NCBI GenBank assembly: GCA_021234535.1
Contig: CM037836.1
Location: 17,591,111-17,655,110 of the forward strand
DNA length: 64,000 nucleotides
Source of the DNA: Stichopus chloronotus
Lineage: Eukaryota > Echinodermata > Holothuroidea > Aspidochirotida > Stichopodidae
Direction: 5' to 3'
A program made the position numbers and the translations under genes. Positions 28,401-40,400 of the stretch are shown here, in pieces (the stretch's first letter is position 1; each line of letters begins with the position of its first letter). The notes below the pieces were generated by a model. It did no database searches and was not told the DNA's origin. It saw nothing but the letters and a program-made list of their open reading frames with translations.

Positions 28401-31400
28401 AATGCTGCTATTTCAGCTGTTGACATCTCACGATTAAAAGATAAGGAATATAACAAAACTTTTTGACCAGAATGATTATCTCTCGCTTATGAAGAAAAAT
28501 TTCAAATCTGACACTATCCTTTTCATAATAAAACCTTGAACGTGGTAGTCTTTTTGTTGCATTGTAATTAAGAACAAGGGGTGCCGATGGAGATACTTAT
28601 GATGTGTAGTCATTGCTTATGACATTTATTAGCCATAAATTTTTCATAGAAAAGGTCACAGTTAAAGGGTAAAATTATCCCACTGAAATTATGATTTTTC
28701 TTTTGCAAAGATGACACACTTTCTCGGAGAAAAAATTGAGAATGTCAGTTTGAATACAGGGGAATTGTTTATTGGTTGTGTATGTGTCTGTATGGGGAAA
28801 CTAAAATAGAGAATTGGCATATTCTTCCTTGTGAGGAAACGAAATGAGGACATAGACGTTATACACAAAACTTTATTGTATAGTATATAATTTATTCAAT
28901 ATAGCCAGTCTCTTCTTCTAGTTTATCACAGGGGAAAAACTTTTCACACAATTGTTACCTTTGACATGTCTCACTTTAGACAAAATGAAAGGCTTCCTCC
29001 TCACTGTTGCATTACCGTCTAAGCACAACAAATTTCAGACTGTAAGCACTTGCAACTCGCCACCTCCACATGTAAGCAATGCCCCCCCTCCCACCCTACA
29101 CACTTCACACCAAGTCTTCTCCTACCAACACTAGTATTAAACCTGGTAGTATGTAAAGACAAGGTTTAGTGTGTACATTTGTTCCAGCTCTAGACCTGTT
29201 TCAGATATTTTGCCAAGTTCTGTAAGATATGCATGTAGCTCCAAAATTGGTGTTATAGCATTAGTTTAGTGAAAGTGGTGATTGAACTCAGGACTACTAC
29301 AGATGGGGTCTCTGTGTATGAGGGCATCAGTCAATAATTTATCACTCTCAGTTTTCATGACTCATAGATTTTATCATTTCTCTGTTTCTATCATCTGGTG
29401 CCACAGGTTTCATTCTCCCAAACATTTGGCTTCTTTTATCAGTTGTATTGATCGATCATTAACGTGATTTGGGGATTCCCACATTGCTCAATCTTCTGCA
29501 AACTGTTGTGCTGTAATATTCCATAAGCTTCTTAACATTGGAAATCCAAAGTCATGCACCAATTTTGGCAGACTCCATGGTGCACTCTGCAGTATTACGA
29601 GTTGGCAACATGCTTATATATTATTGTCATTTACGGATACAAGGTTCACGGATTTACTTCACATTTAGGGGAATTATCCACAGCAAATTTAAAGAAGATT
29701 TCACAAGTTTGCTGAATGTTTAAGTGGGAAATTCTCTTTAACATTGATTGTTCATGTCTCCCGATGATTGCTATTTCGTTTTTCAATGTGTATCCTTTTC
29801 CCGCAATACTTTGCAGTGTGTTTTCTCCCTTTTTAACTTGCTTTAATCCATATGGTATTCAAATACTAGAAGTTTATCCAAAAGAGGTCTTGCACTTTAC
29901 TTTTTGTTATGTACCACTTTAAGAATAGTGCTGGACAGGCGAGTGTGTAATACCTGTAAGTTGACACACCTTACGATGAAATATTTATGCAATAGTTTGC
30001 AGAAGATCGGGTATTGTTTTTTGCTACATTGTGATGATTTATCTTTGTCCATTTAGCATTGTCATAATTTGGATTTGATTATGTTTTCCATTTTTATGGA
30101 AGAGACATGACAAATAAGCACAGGATGCTTTGTGCTACATATATATATATATAGCACAAATTTGTGATATATATATATATACATATATATATATAAAACA
30201 TGACAATTTTGAAGCACATGCTCATGTGTAGTGCGCGCTTGGAAAATGCAACGATAAACGATTAGTGTGTTAAACAATTATCGTTGCGTTTTCCGAGCGT
30301 GAACTACACATGAGGGTGTGCAGTCTGTCGTTTTTGACATGTACGAATGACAGAAAATTTTTGGAAGGCTTAGAAGCCAAACCTTTTACAGGAACTTCCA
30401 CCAATGCTCACTATTAATAATGCATATACAAAAAGTCAAGAAAATTAATGTGACCTAAATTTCATCCCAAGAAAGATAAAAAGCATTAGTCACAAAGCTG
30501 GATCAACGCTTCTTGAAAAAATGATCAGCGAGGAATGACGTTTGACCTGTAGATGATATATGTCATATTCCGATATGCGTTGTTTATTTTTATATTTACA
30601 AATTGCATCAAGAACGCAGTGCGGACACCTCTTTTTGAGTCATGTGTTGTATAATTGAAGCTTGATGATGCATCTAATGTCAAAAGAACTCCAAGAAAGC
30701 AAAATCGCCCTTTTTTTTCTGGTGCTGATGGTCAACCTAGAATCACACCTTTACATTGATATACTGTTTATTTCATTTTTTTAGGGGTGAGGGAGACAAA
30801 CAAAAGTTTGATTTATTCTTCAAGTTAAACTAATAAGATAAAAATAAGCAGTGCTTCTGTTTACATACAGCTTGTGTTGGCTTGCTTGAAGAGTGCATTT
30901 CTGTGGGGGAGAAGTGTTGAAGGCCACAGGCTCTATGTGTTTTTTCCTCCATTCTACTTATTTGTAAACAGAATCAGTGGTTCATATTGTTTGATATATT
31001 TGTAAACTGCTTGCATATATATATAGTCTTGTATTTGCAAAGTGAACCAAACTTTTTTTCTTTCTTTTTTGTGGGAATTAGAGAGGTATGAAATATCATA
31101 TTGCAAATGTGTCTGAATGTATATTATGTGCCAGCACTTGAAATAATGTGGCCATGTGACTGAATCATTTGTTGTTTGTATTGAAATACGCATGGTCAGA
31201 CCGGAAGGGCAGTAAGCGAAAAAAAAAAAAAAAAAGAACAGAAGAGAAGAGAACAGAACAGAATAGAACAGAGCAGTACAGAATCAAACTCAAAAGTGTG
31301 ACACAAAATTTGTAAAGAAAATAATATGTGTTAGAATGAGAATAACTGTAGATCTGACATGTACTGCAGTAAAGAATATAAATGGGAAAGTAAGAAGCAT

Positions 31401-34400
31401 AGCCGGGAAGATGCAGAGTTCCTTAATGAAAGGTATGTGTGCCACTTGTGGCATACGGCGTGGTTTGTACTTTGCAGGGGTGCACAAAAGGGAGCAAGTT
31501 TAAGGGGTGCATGCTACGAAAATGCCTGTAGGACCTCTCACACAATTCGGGGAAGTGTAATTGGTGATGGGATGGCCATTGGCTTTAATAACGTTCCTCT
31601 TGCACCCTGCTCCTTGCTTGTTTCTTGCCCAGCAGTAAGGAATCTTTGCTAAAACTTACTAGTCACGTGAGTGCACACAGATAAATCTGAGATTCTGTTG
31701 ACACGAGAGGTAAGTTGCTTGGTTAGTTCCTTGATGACTTTCTTCCAGTCTCAGCTAAGAGTAGAATCATGTTTCATGTATAATTAATTGAAGGGACATC
31801 TCAGCATGGCAATCAGCGGTGCATGACATGGCAACGTACATTTGGCATACATTTGGCACTTCATCAAATTTTACTGAGCTGGTCTTTTGATTTTGATGAG
31901 TTAGCCCTATTGATTTTCAGCCTTGCAAACATACATATACACATATATATACTACCTGAGTTATCAGAGCCAGAAGGCAATGTCAAATTTTAAGAAATTT
32001 ACTTCCATTTCATATTTTAAAGACAGTTTCTGTTTGAGATGATTGTTTCACTGATCCACCTTTTCCCCCTCATGCTCCAGATCTGATCCTCGGCTTTTTA
32101 AGGACGATGAAGACATCAGATTCAGCAAGCTCCTCAATTCTTGTAAGGTGCCCCAGATCCGCTACGCGAGCCTCGAGAGGCTTTTGGAAAGGCTGACGGA
32201 CCTGAGGTTTCTCAGTATCGACTTTTTGAACACGTTTCTCCTCACCTATCGCATCATCACAGACTGGAAGGCCATCGTAAATACCTTGACCAGAGTTTAT
32301 AAAAATCCAGACATCGTCGAGAGCCAACTCAAGTGAGTAGAGTGAAATTGCTTTCTTTTTTGGTTTGATTGATAACGTCTCCATTTGTCCAAAGGAAACG
32401 TTATCAATCAACAAAAAAAAGAGTTGAGATGTGTTGAGATGCTTTTGTCTGACATGCCAGATACCTTGAGCTGCTTAAACCTTTGTTTTCAAATGAATAT
32501 TATACCGCTGTACGCGGTGCACGAGCCCTAAATGCATATCGACCCCTTCAGCCTCGAAGATGGCACTGAAAGTGCTGAAAGATACCCTCTACAAAGTTTG
32601 CAACAAGCGAGACTCACATCCCCAGTTGTGGATGTTTCATGTACAGAGGAAGAAAGTTCTTCCCTTTTCAGGGATGTTTTCTGCGAAGGTATCTAGCTAG
32701 AGCATTAGGTATAGGCATTATTAACTTTTAACAAGAACACTTTAATAACCATTTATTTTACATCTGTTTTGGCTTTCAAGGTAGGTCCTTAATTTAAATG
32801 TTTCTTCAAGGAAGTTACTCAATTTAACACCTAATGTCTGGTCATAAGTTACTTCTCTAAAAAATTGAACAACAACGTGAATATTACAGAGGATAAATAT
32901 TGACCTTTGCCACAGAGAGTTGATGCAGACGAGTTGTCATGACATTCGGAAAGCATCGAGAAGTAATTGTGCAAACAAAAACCCCCCCAAAAAATGATGG
33001 GCTAACAATATGTGAATGGTTGTAGTCTGAGAGGGAACATAGTGAGGAAGGGCACTACAGGGAATTAAGATGCTGAATCACAGTTCATGTAAGCTGTCAA
33101 AACACTTAATGTTGTTACATAGCAATAGCAGCACTCTATCATCACCTTGTCTGCATTTCTGTGGGAGAGAGAAAAAGTTATGCAACTTCCTGCTCTGCAT
33201 TATCCTTGTACCAACAAGTTACGCTTGAACGAATTTAGTGAGCTGTCATCAACTTTGGCCTTAGAGTTCTCTTGTAACTTATACACTGAAAACATTGGTC
33301 TAAGTGATTTCTATGCTCTTTTTTGATTGTTGATGTGTTCCTAAACTTACTGCTGTTTGGGTTCGCCGGGATTAATAACTTTGTTTAATCCCACCTTCTA
33401 TATGGTTGCAATTTACATCTCCCTCGATTCTCAAAAGCACTGCTTGGAAATAATGTTGTCATGCTCTGTGCAAGATTTTGAGTGACTCTCGTTAACGTCT
33501 GAATAATGTTTCATTTTGACATGTACATTACTGCACAGTGTCACCATGCCACCGCCTCCTCCATCTCCGAGTCCAGGCCCTTATCGTCAAGATGGCAAGC
33601 ACAACACCCCACCTACCAGCCCTCGACGATACTCATCCGGGGCAGCATTGTGCAAGCTATCTGATTCTCCCAGCAAGATATCACCCATTGCAGAGAATTC
33701 TACTGACTTTATGACCAACACATGCAGTGATGACACAGACTTCGACACCGAGTCTGAATATTCACCACGTTCTTATCGGCACCATCGCAAAGGTCAGTCC
33801 AAGGAAGGTACCCCCATTGCTTTCTGTCACAGTTTGCGCATAGAGAAACCTATGGAGTTGTTTTGCTTTCTCAAGATTATCTTGCTGGGGATCTAACTTT
33901 TAATTGCATGTCATTGCTTTGGCATAGCTTTCCTTCTTCTTTAAGTTCACATCAAAGTAACAATTTGTACCCCCCGAAAGAGTCAAAGACTGTTTTTTAA
34001 GCAAATTTGATTTTGTCATACAGCAGTATACATGCATCTGCAAATGAATGCAAAAACCCTTGTTGATTTGATAGCCCACACACGGAGTGTGGTGCTCTTA
34101 AAACAAGTGAACTCATCATGTGTTGTGCCTCTATGTGTGTTCAAAGGCTTTATATTACTGTATACCTTCCAGAATGATCAATTGTTCTAGTGTTTGACTG
34201 ATCACAACTGTGGAATGCAAACACCAAACAATAAGTAAATAAATATTTCTTCAGCCTTGATTTAGCAGTGTCAGCATGTTTAAATAAGTATACATATTGT
34301 TTGAAAGTGTGAAACTGTTTCATAAATGATTACCTATAGTGAGGGTTTTTTTTTCCTTCTTTCCTGAGAAACCCTTGCAGTGTCTTTTTCTCCAGGTGTC

Positions 34401-37400
34401 TGCAAGGATTTTTGGGGTATTAGGCTTAACACCTACAAAGTTCAGTTTGCCATATCTAGAGTATTATAATATTTTACTACTCGTCCTTGCTATCAGAGGC
34501 CAAAGATTCAAGATGACATTCTACAGCCAAATAATAACAAAAGTTTAATATTTTTTCTCCTCACTTACCGGTTCCAACAACTCCACCATGCCAGGAGCAC
34601 TTATAACCATTTAGAACTGCCTCTTTTGGCATCTGCTCTATAACCACACTCATGCCCCACTCCCTCATGAATATTCCAAAATATGTTTTCAGCAATGTGA
34701 AAACAATGTCAACTGAAAGCATAGCTGTGAGCTGAATGTGACATTTTGAAATACATTCTTTGATCTTTATGTTTGCTTTTTTTTTGTACTACAAGCCATT
34801 TGTTCAATTTAAAACAAACCAGGAAACATCCTTCACACCAACTTCCCAGAGAATGTCTGTCAAACATATGTCTCTCTATATGTCTTAGGTTTTAAGGAAT
34901 AGGTAAGGTTTCTTAAAATTATTTCAAGGAGGCACATTGACCGGATAAAATGACATAGATGTGAAAAGGAGTCAGATTGTGTGGCGCTTTAAGATGCAGT
35001 TGGGGCCTAGTTAGATTCAGGCAAGGACGATCGTAGGAGCTGGGTGGGCGGAGGGGGTGGTTGTGAAGCCAGTTACAGTGATATTTCTTTGACCAAAATA
35101 CCAATATGTTGCATATTGTGTAGCTAACTTATCAGATAATTTTGTCAAATTCCCCTGAGAATCATGCTTGGAATGTGTATGTATAGTTCTTATGGGAGAA
35201 TCTTAAATGTATTTTTTTGTGTATGGTTGTGTGTATAGTTATTATGGAATGTGTTAAGTCATTATGAGGAAATATAGATAAACTATTCTCTCCATTGATC
35301 TCCTTAACTATGACAGCATCAGACAGTCAAGTGAGTGGACGCTACCAGAGATCGAGGCAGTCGCCGCCTGACTCTCCTTCCATCGCAGGGAGCGCCGGTA
35401 CCCCGCCGACCAGTCCGTACCAGCTGACAGCCGAACACCTCTCTCCGAAGAGGGTCCTCCACCTCAGCCGCTCCGATTCCAACATTGCAGCCCTGTCGAA
35501 AGGGGGTAAAGCTGGTGAGTTTGAAACAATGTGTTTTGATTAAGACATTACTCACATAGTTTAGTGAATGTTTTGAGGTGAACATTTGCTCCATCATAAG
35601 GCAAAAACTAATCAGTTGTATTTGCTGTCAAATTTTCTTTCATATTTTGATGCTCTTGCTATCCCAGTACTGCTTTGTCTTTGACATCACTCTCTTACAA
35701 GATGTAAAATGTTTCAATTTTATATGGTGCAGAAGTAGACTTGCTACATACTATTGAGCCTTGTAATAAAAAAAAAACCTCTTTCTGTACAAGTAAGATA
35801 TCAATAATTTCATGATATTTGAGTGTATCACTATGTTAAGACAGAATCCTAAATAAATTGAAAAAGGGATGAGTTACACAGTCTAGCGCAGTGGTTCTGA
35901 AAGTGTTCCCAACAGTCTTCCCTGACACATTGGGGGTTCTCAGGTGGATGCTACAGTACATGGAGAATTGAGGGGGGTGGGGCATTGTCACTGATTTGGG
36001 GGTCTCTGATGATTGCAACATGCACATCACCGCAACTATTTTAAGTGCACAATAAGGGACTGAGGGGTTCTGTTACCCACTGCTAGTTCATCCCCCCAGC
36101 TTCTTTCTCCTTCTTCATCATCTGGCCCTCACCCCCCCCCCCCCCCCTTGCCAGCTTCTTTCTCCTTCTCCATCATCTGGCCCTCACCTCTTTCTCCTCA
36201 ATATCAGTTTTGTGACCCAAAATCATTCCAAAATGGCATTAGAAATGTCTTAACTCCACCCCCCTATATCCAATTTTCTGTCTGATTTGGATTATATTTT
36301 AGAAACGAGGCATTTTTTGTAACTTATTAGAAAAATGTTGAGTATCTGACTATGGGGAGAGTATCTGACTATGAGAGGGGAGGGTTAAGTACAGCAGCAG
36401 CATTACAGACTCAGGTGGATATTCATTGTCTCCTGTTTTTGGCCAAAAAGATGGGGGTGGGGGTAGTTTTCTCCCCTCGGGAGGAAGTTTATAATGTCCT
36501 CGTAGCTAATCTCTGCTTACTGCGTTACTTTACCCTTATTTTGATTGTCTTTGTGTAGATGCCTTGGCAGGAACATTGTATTATTCTTTATTTTAGGTTT
36601 GTAGCTCAAACAATCCTATGGGTTGTTTATTTTGGTTAATCAAGATTGATAAATGGAACAACAAGTGACTCATCATGATGTAAACTTTCACAGCTATTAG
36701 CGTTACGTGTTCGACCTCCCTAGCTATCCAGCCAGCTTCCTCTCAACAAAATGCACTTTCACTAAAGTAGGTGTCCATGAAAATACTTCTACCCGCTTCT
36801 CTCTGCAGGTTTCGTGTCATGCTTGTGTTTGCTTGGATGTCACGATTCGTGATGTATATTATACCAAAAATGTAGTCACATGACAGGGATAAAAGTGCAT
36901 TCAGGCAGTAGGAAAATCTCAGGAAAGCTCATGGAACTGAATGCATAATGAGGTTTCTATTTTGGGGGCAACTCAAGCCGATGTTAAAGCAGTCAGTACC
37001 ACAATGAGGAACAGATCTGATGTGGTCTTTGATATTTCAATATCCTAAACTACTGAGGAGAATGATGCTTGTAAGATACATATAGATATCAAACACTGGA
37101 ACAATAAATCACAGCTTCCTGCACCAACTTAAGTGATGGTATTTTGTGTTGTGATGTATCTGAAAGCAAAATGAAAGCGACATTTTACATCCTGGTTCAA
37201 AACGCTGTGGAGTGTATAGTATAGAAATGTACTTCATTCCTCACTTACCTATCTCCTCAACTCAAACACTCCAATGTCGCCGCAAGTGTCTGATCCCTCA
37301 GTTGGTAACCTTTCATCACTGCCCCAGATCTTAACCACTGCTGCAAAAGCCACTGTCAGCTAACTCTACCTTTAAACTTCTCATCAGGCCACACAAAGTG

Positions 37401-40400
37401 CTGATCTGAACTGATCCGACTATTACCTCATGTGGTCGTTCGTGAAGATTTTGTTAAGTTTTTTAATGTGCGCTAGGGTTGCGAGGTTGCATAGATGACT
37501 ATCAGCTAAATTACAAATGTATGAAATAATAAATTGTCTTGATTTCCAGATTATTCTATATTTTTGTGTATGTTATTCCATAACCTAATTTTGTAACCTC
37601 CCAAATTGCCCCAGGCTCTGGACATTTGCACACCCTGTACCCCTCTTGGTAGCCCTGCTTCTAATTATACCTTCTCTGCCTGTCAAAGAAAAAATTGAAG
37701 TTTTTATAACATCAGCATAGCTGAGTGTGCTTTAGTTATTCAGCTCATATTCACAGAAAATAAACGGACAAAAATTCAGCAGACATAGTTGTGCATGTTG
37801 ATAGAAATAAAAAGTAAGGCTCTATTTTGGGGTTTTCAATTTTTAAGTGTTCCAGTTTAATAAACGGCCACAGTTTGTGGAGAAAAAAAGTAAAGTAAAG
37901 CAACAGGTATTACTTAGATCTAAATTTTGGCAATGAATGTGATGGTTGCTTTTTTTTAAGTTTGGCAACTGCATAATCAGACTTAAAAGCAAATAAATTG
38001 TCCAGATTTATCACAAAACCAAAGCAGTCACATTTGTCTGTTCCTATGGTTTGCTCACAGCTTCTGAACCTAGTACTGCAGCTAGTAGTAACATCTTCCA
38101 GTTTAGCACTTCCCCACCCAAGACCACCACCGCCACCGCAGGTGTCGTCGTGACCTCCTCTCGCATGTCCACTAGAAGGGCCAGCTGTTCTACCGCCTGC
38201 CTTGGCCTTTGCTGCGGCCACGGCTGGGGCCAGCAACATTGAGGACTCTCCTGATGCTAAGATGAGACCCACAAGAGGCAGGAGGAAATTTGTCAGAGGA
38301 AGTAAGTAGATTTTTGTCCCCCCCCCCACACACCTTTAATTCAATATCAGACAGCAATACAACACTTTATTCCTCACAAGAATAAGGGACGAGGACATTG
38401 AGTATCAAATGCCTGTGAGACTGGCTTAACATTAAGCATGCTTAAAGAAAAAAAAAACCATGGGCAATAACTTATAACTGCCCTATCCTATAATTTACTA
38501 TTAACAAACACTCAACCTATATAGCCTATGCTGCATGATCATAGTACTGTGTATGTGCAGAGTGACTTGATCTATGCCATCATAAATGTACCAATGTTCA
38601 TAGTGATGCACTACAGAGATTCTTATGTGAAGGAATAACTGTGGGCTTGCACACCACAATGGACTTTGCAACGACAGGCTTACTTTTCTTAAGGAATCAT
38701 GGCCATGTTAATTGTTGTCAAATCCAATAGTATTTTTCTATCAAAATTTTCAACATTTAACCGTACATTTTCGTATGCTCGTCAGTTAAAGCAACGCAAT
38801 GGGACTAGGTAGCATAATTTGATTTGCGAGAATGGAACTGATTTTCTTAGTATTTAAATAAAACCAATATTAATATTTCTTCTCAAAATTTATTCTCCTT
38901 GATACTTTTCAAAGCTGTTTCCTCTTTCATTGTGACTGTGAATAGCTATCACATACTTTTCTATTTAAATTTTTGCTTTTTGAATTTTTTTTTTTCAAGA
39001 AAGTTTAACCTTGGCTACATTTCTTGCATTTCTACTGATAATTCTTAATAAAAATTTCTCTGGACTTCTCAAGAACTTGCATAATGAACTCCATTTTTTT
39101 CCCTTACAAACTTTAACAGGTCCATTATTACCTAACTACAGCAGCTTAATTTGTCATAATTAAATGAAGTCTGTCAAAAAATGTTGTGAAAGGGATTGGT
39201 TACTGGAGGAGATGATAACATAATTTAGGGACTTTTTTCTCACCTTATCTCGGAAAACCATATCTCAGTGGCATGGTCTGTTTGTAAGTTATAGATATTT
39301 ATAGAAATATTTATTTCAGAGTAGTGCATTGCATTATGGTAAATCTGTGCTGTCACACAGACACAGCCACGTAGGTATCCTTTGTAATTCTGTATACTTC
39401 TCATTGTCTCAAAGGAAGAAACATGATAGTTTAAGAGATATGTGGCCTTGATTTGGACTGCAAACTTTTAAGGTCAATCCCAATCTAAATTTTTCGCTGT
39501 CATAAAATTTCAAGGGTAGGTAGGCACTTAAGAACACTAAAGACTTATGGCAGTCATTTGCTGTTACTACGTGAAATTGTGTCAGTATTGAACCTTAAGG
39601 CGCCTGGATCTTTTTTGGCCTTAGTTGTCTTTTTAAAAACAACAATGATATACCTAGAATTATCGGCAAGAAATTGGTGATTTATTTGAAAGGCCCATAA
39701 GACATGTTAAAAACATGCTCGTTTATTTTCAAGTTGGGATATGAGTTGTACTGGTAATTTCCTAGTCATCCATCTTCTTCAGTGTTTTAGTTAAGAGAAA
39801 GTAGGGGAAAGATCACCTGTCACAAAATCTAAAAGAGATTATACATTAATCTTCCAGATATTTGAATATGAAAGTTGTCTCGACATTTTTGTTTGGCCGT
39901 GCAACATTCAGATTCTCCAAGAAAGCCTAGTTGTCGATCACTGTTACCTGAAATCAACCAGACCAATGGAAGTGGATGTGAATATTCATGTGTGCAAAAA
40001 TAAGGCTAATAAACAATGTTGTTTTGCAGTGGTTGTGACATGTTTGACTTTCAGTGACATATTTCCCAGTCAAGAACCTCGTACATTCACACAAGAATGT
40101 CAAAAGCAGAATGTACATAGCAGTCAGATTGTCATTTAGGGAAGCCTCACAAATGTAAGCCAAGATCATCTTAGAGTGAGTTGTTGCTATCCATTGTAAC
40201 AAAGATAGCAACCAGACAGTAATGAGTCATTTTCCTTTGCACATATCTCCAGCCTCACAGAGCCCAAGTACATGCTGTGTGCACAGATATGGGATATGCA
40301 GGCTGCATAATGAGACACAGTGTGAAGCTTTGTGGACCTAAGATGATCTAAGGTTAGATGTGAGGCTTCCCTCATAACACACACATGCAGAGATGAATCA

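Larger units (their letters stand above)
27591..32080 (+). other. Intron between exons G and H
   Basis: GT-AG intron of 4.5 kb. It holds a palindrome and (TA)n cluster (30129-30314), an A-run plus AGAAC-type simple repeat (31218-31285) and otherwise AT-rich unremarkable sequence. Confidence 0.8.
32333..33538 (+). other. Intron between exons H and I
   Basis: GT-AG intron of 1.2 kb if the candidate exon 32552-32688 is skipped. It contains the donor-proximal inverted repeat (32351-32423). Confidence 0.7.

Noticed and set aside
35321..35326. Alternative AG acceptor for exon J (catcagacag)
   Set aside because: It would break phase with exon I, whereas the upstream AG at 35315-35316 keeps it.
37910..38329. 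139-codon minus-strand open frame rich in Gly/Ala
   Set aside because: Antisense to exon K; the low-complexity composition mirrors the sense Ser/Thr/Pro codons.
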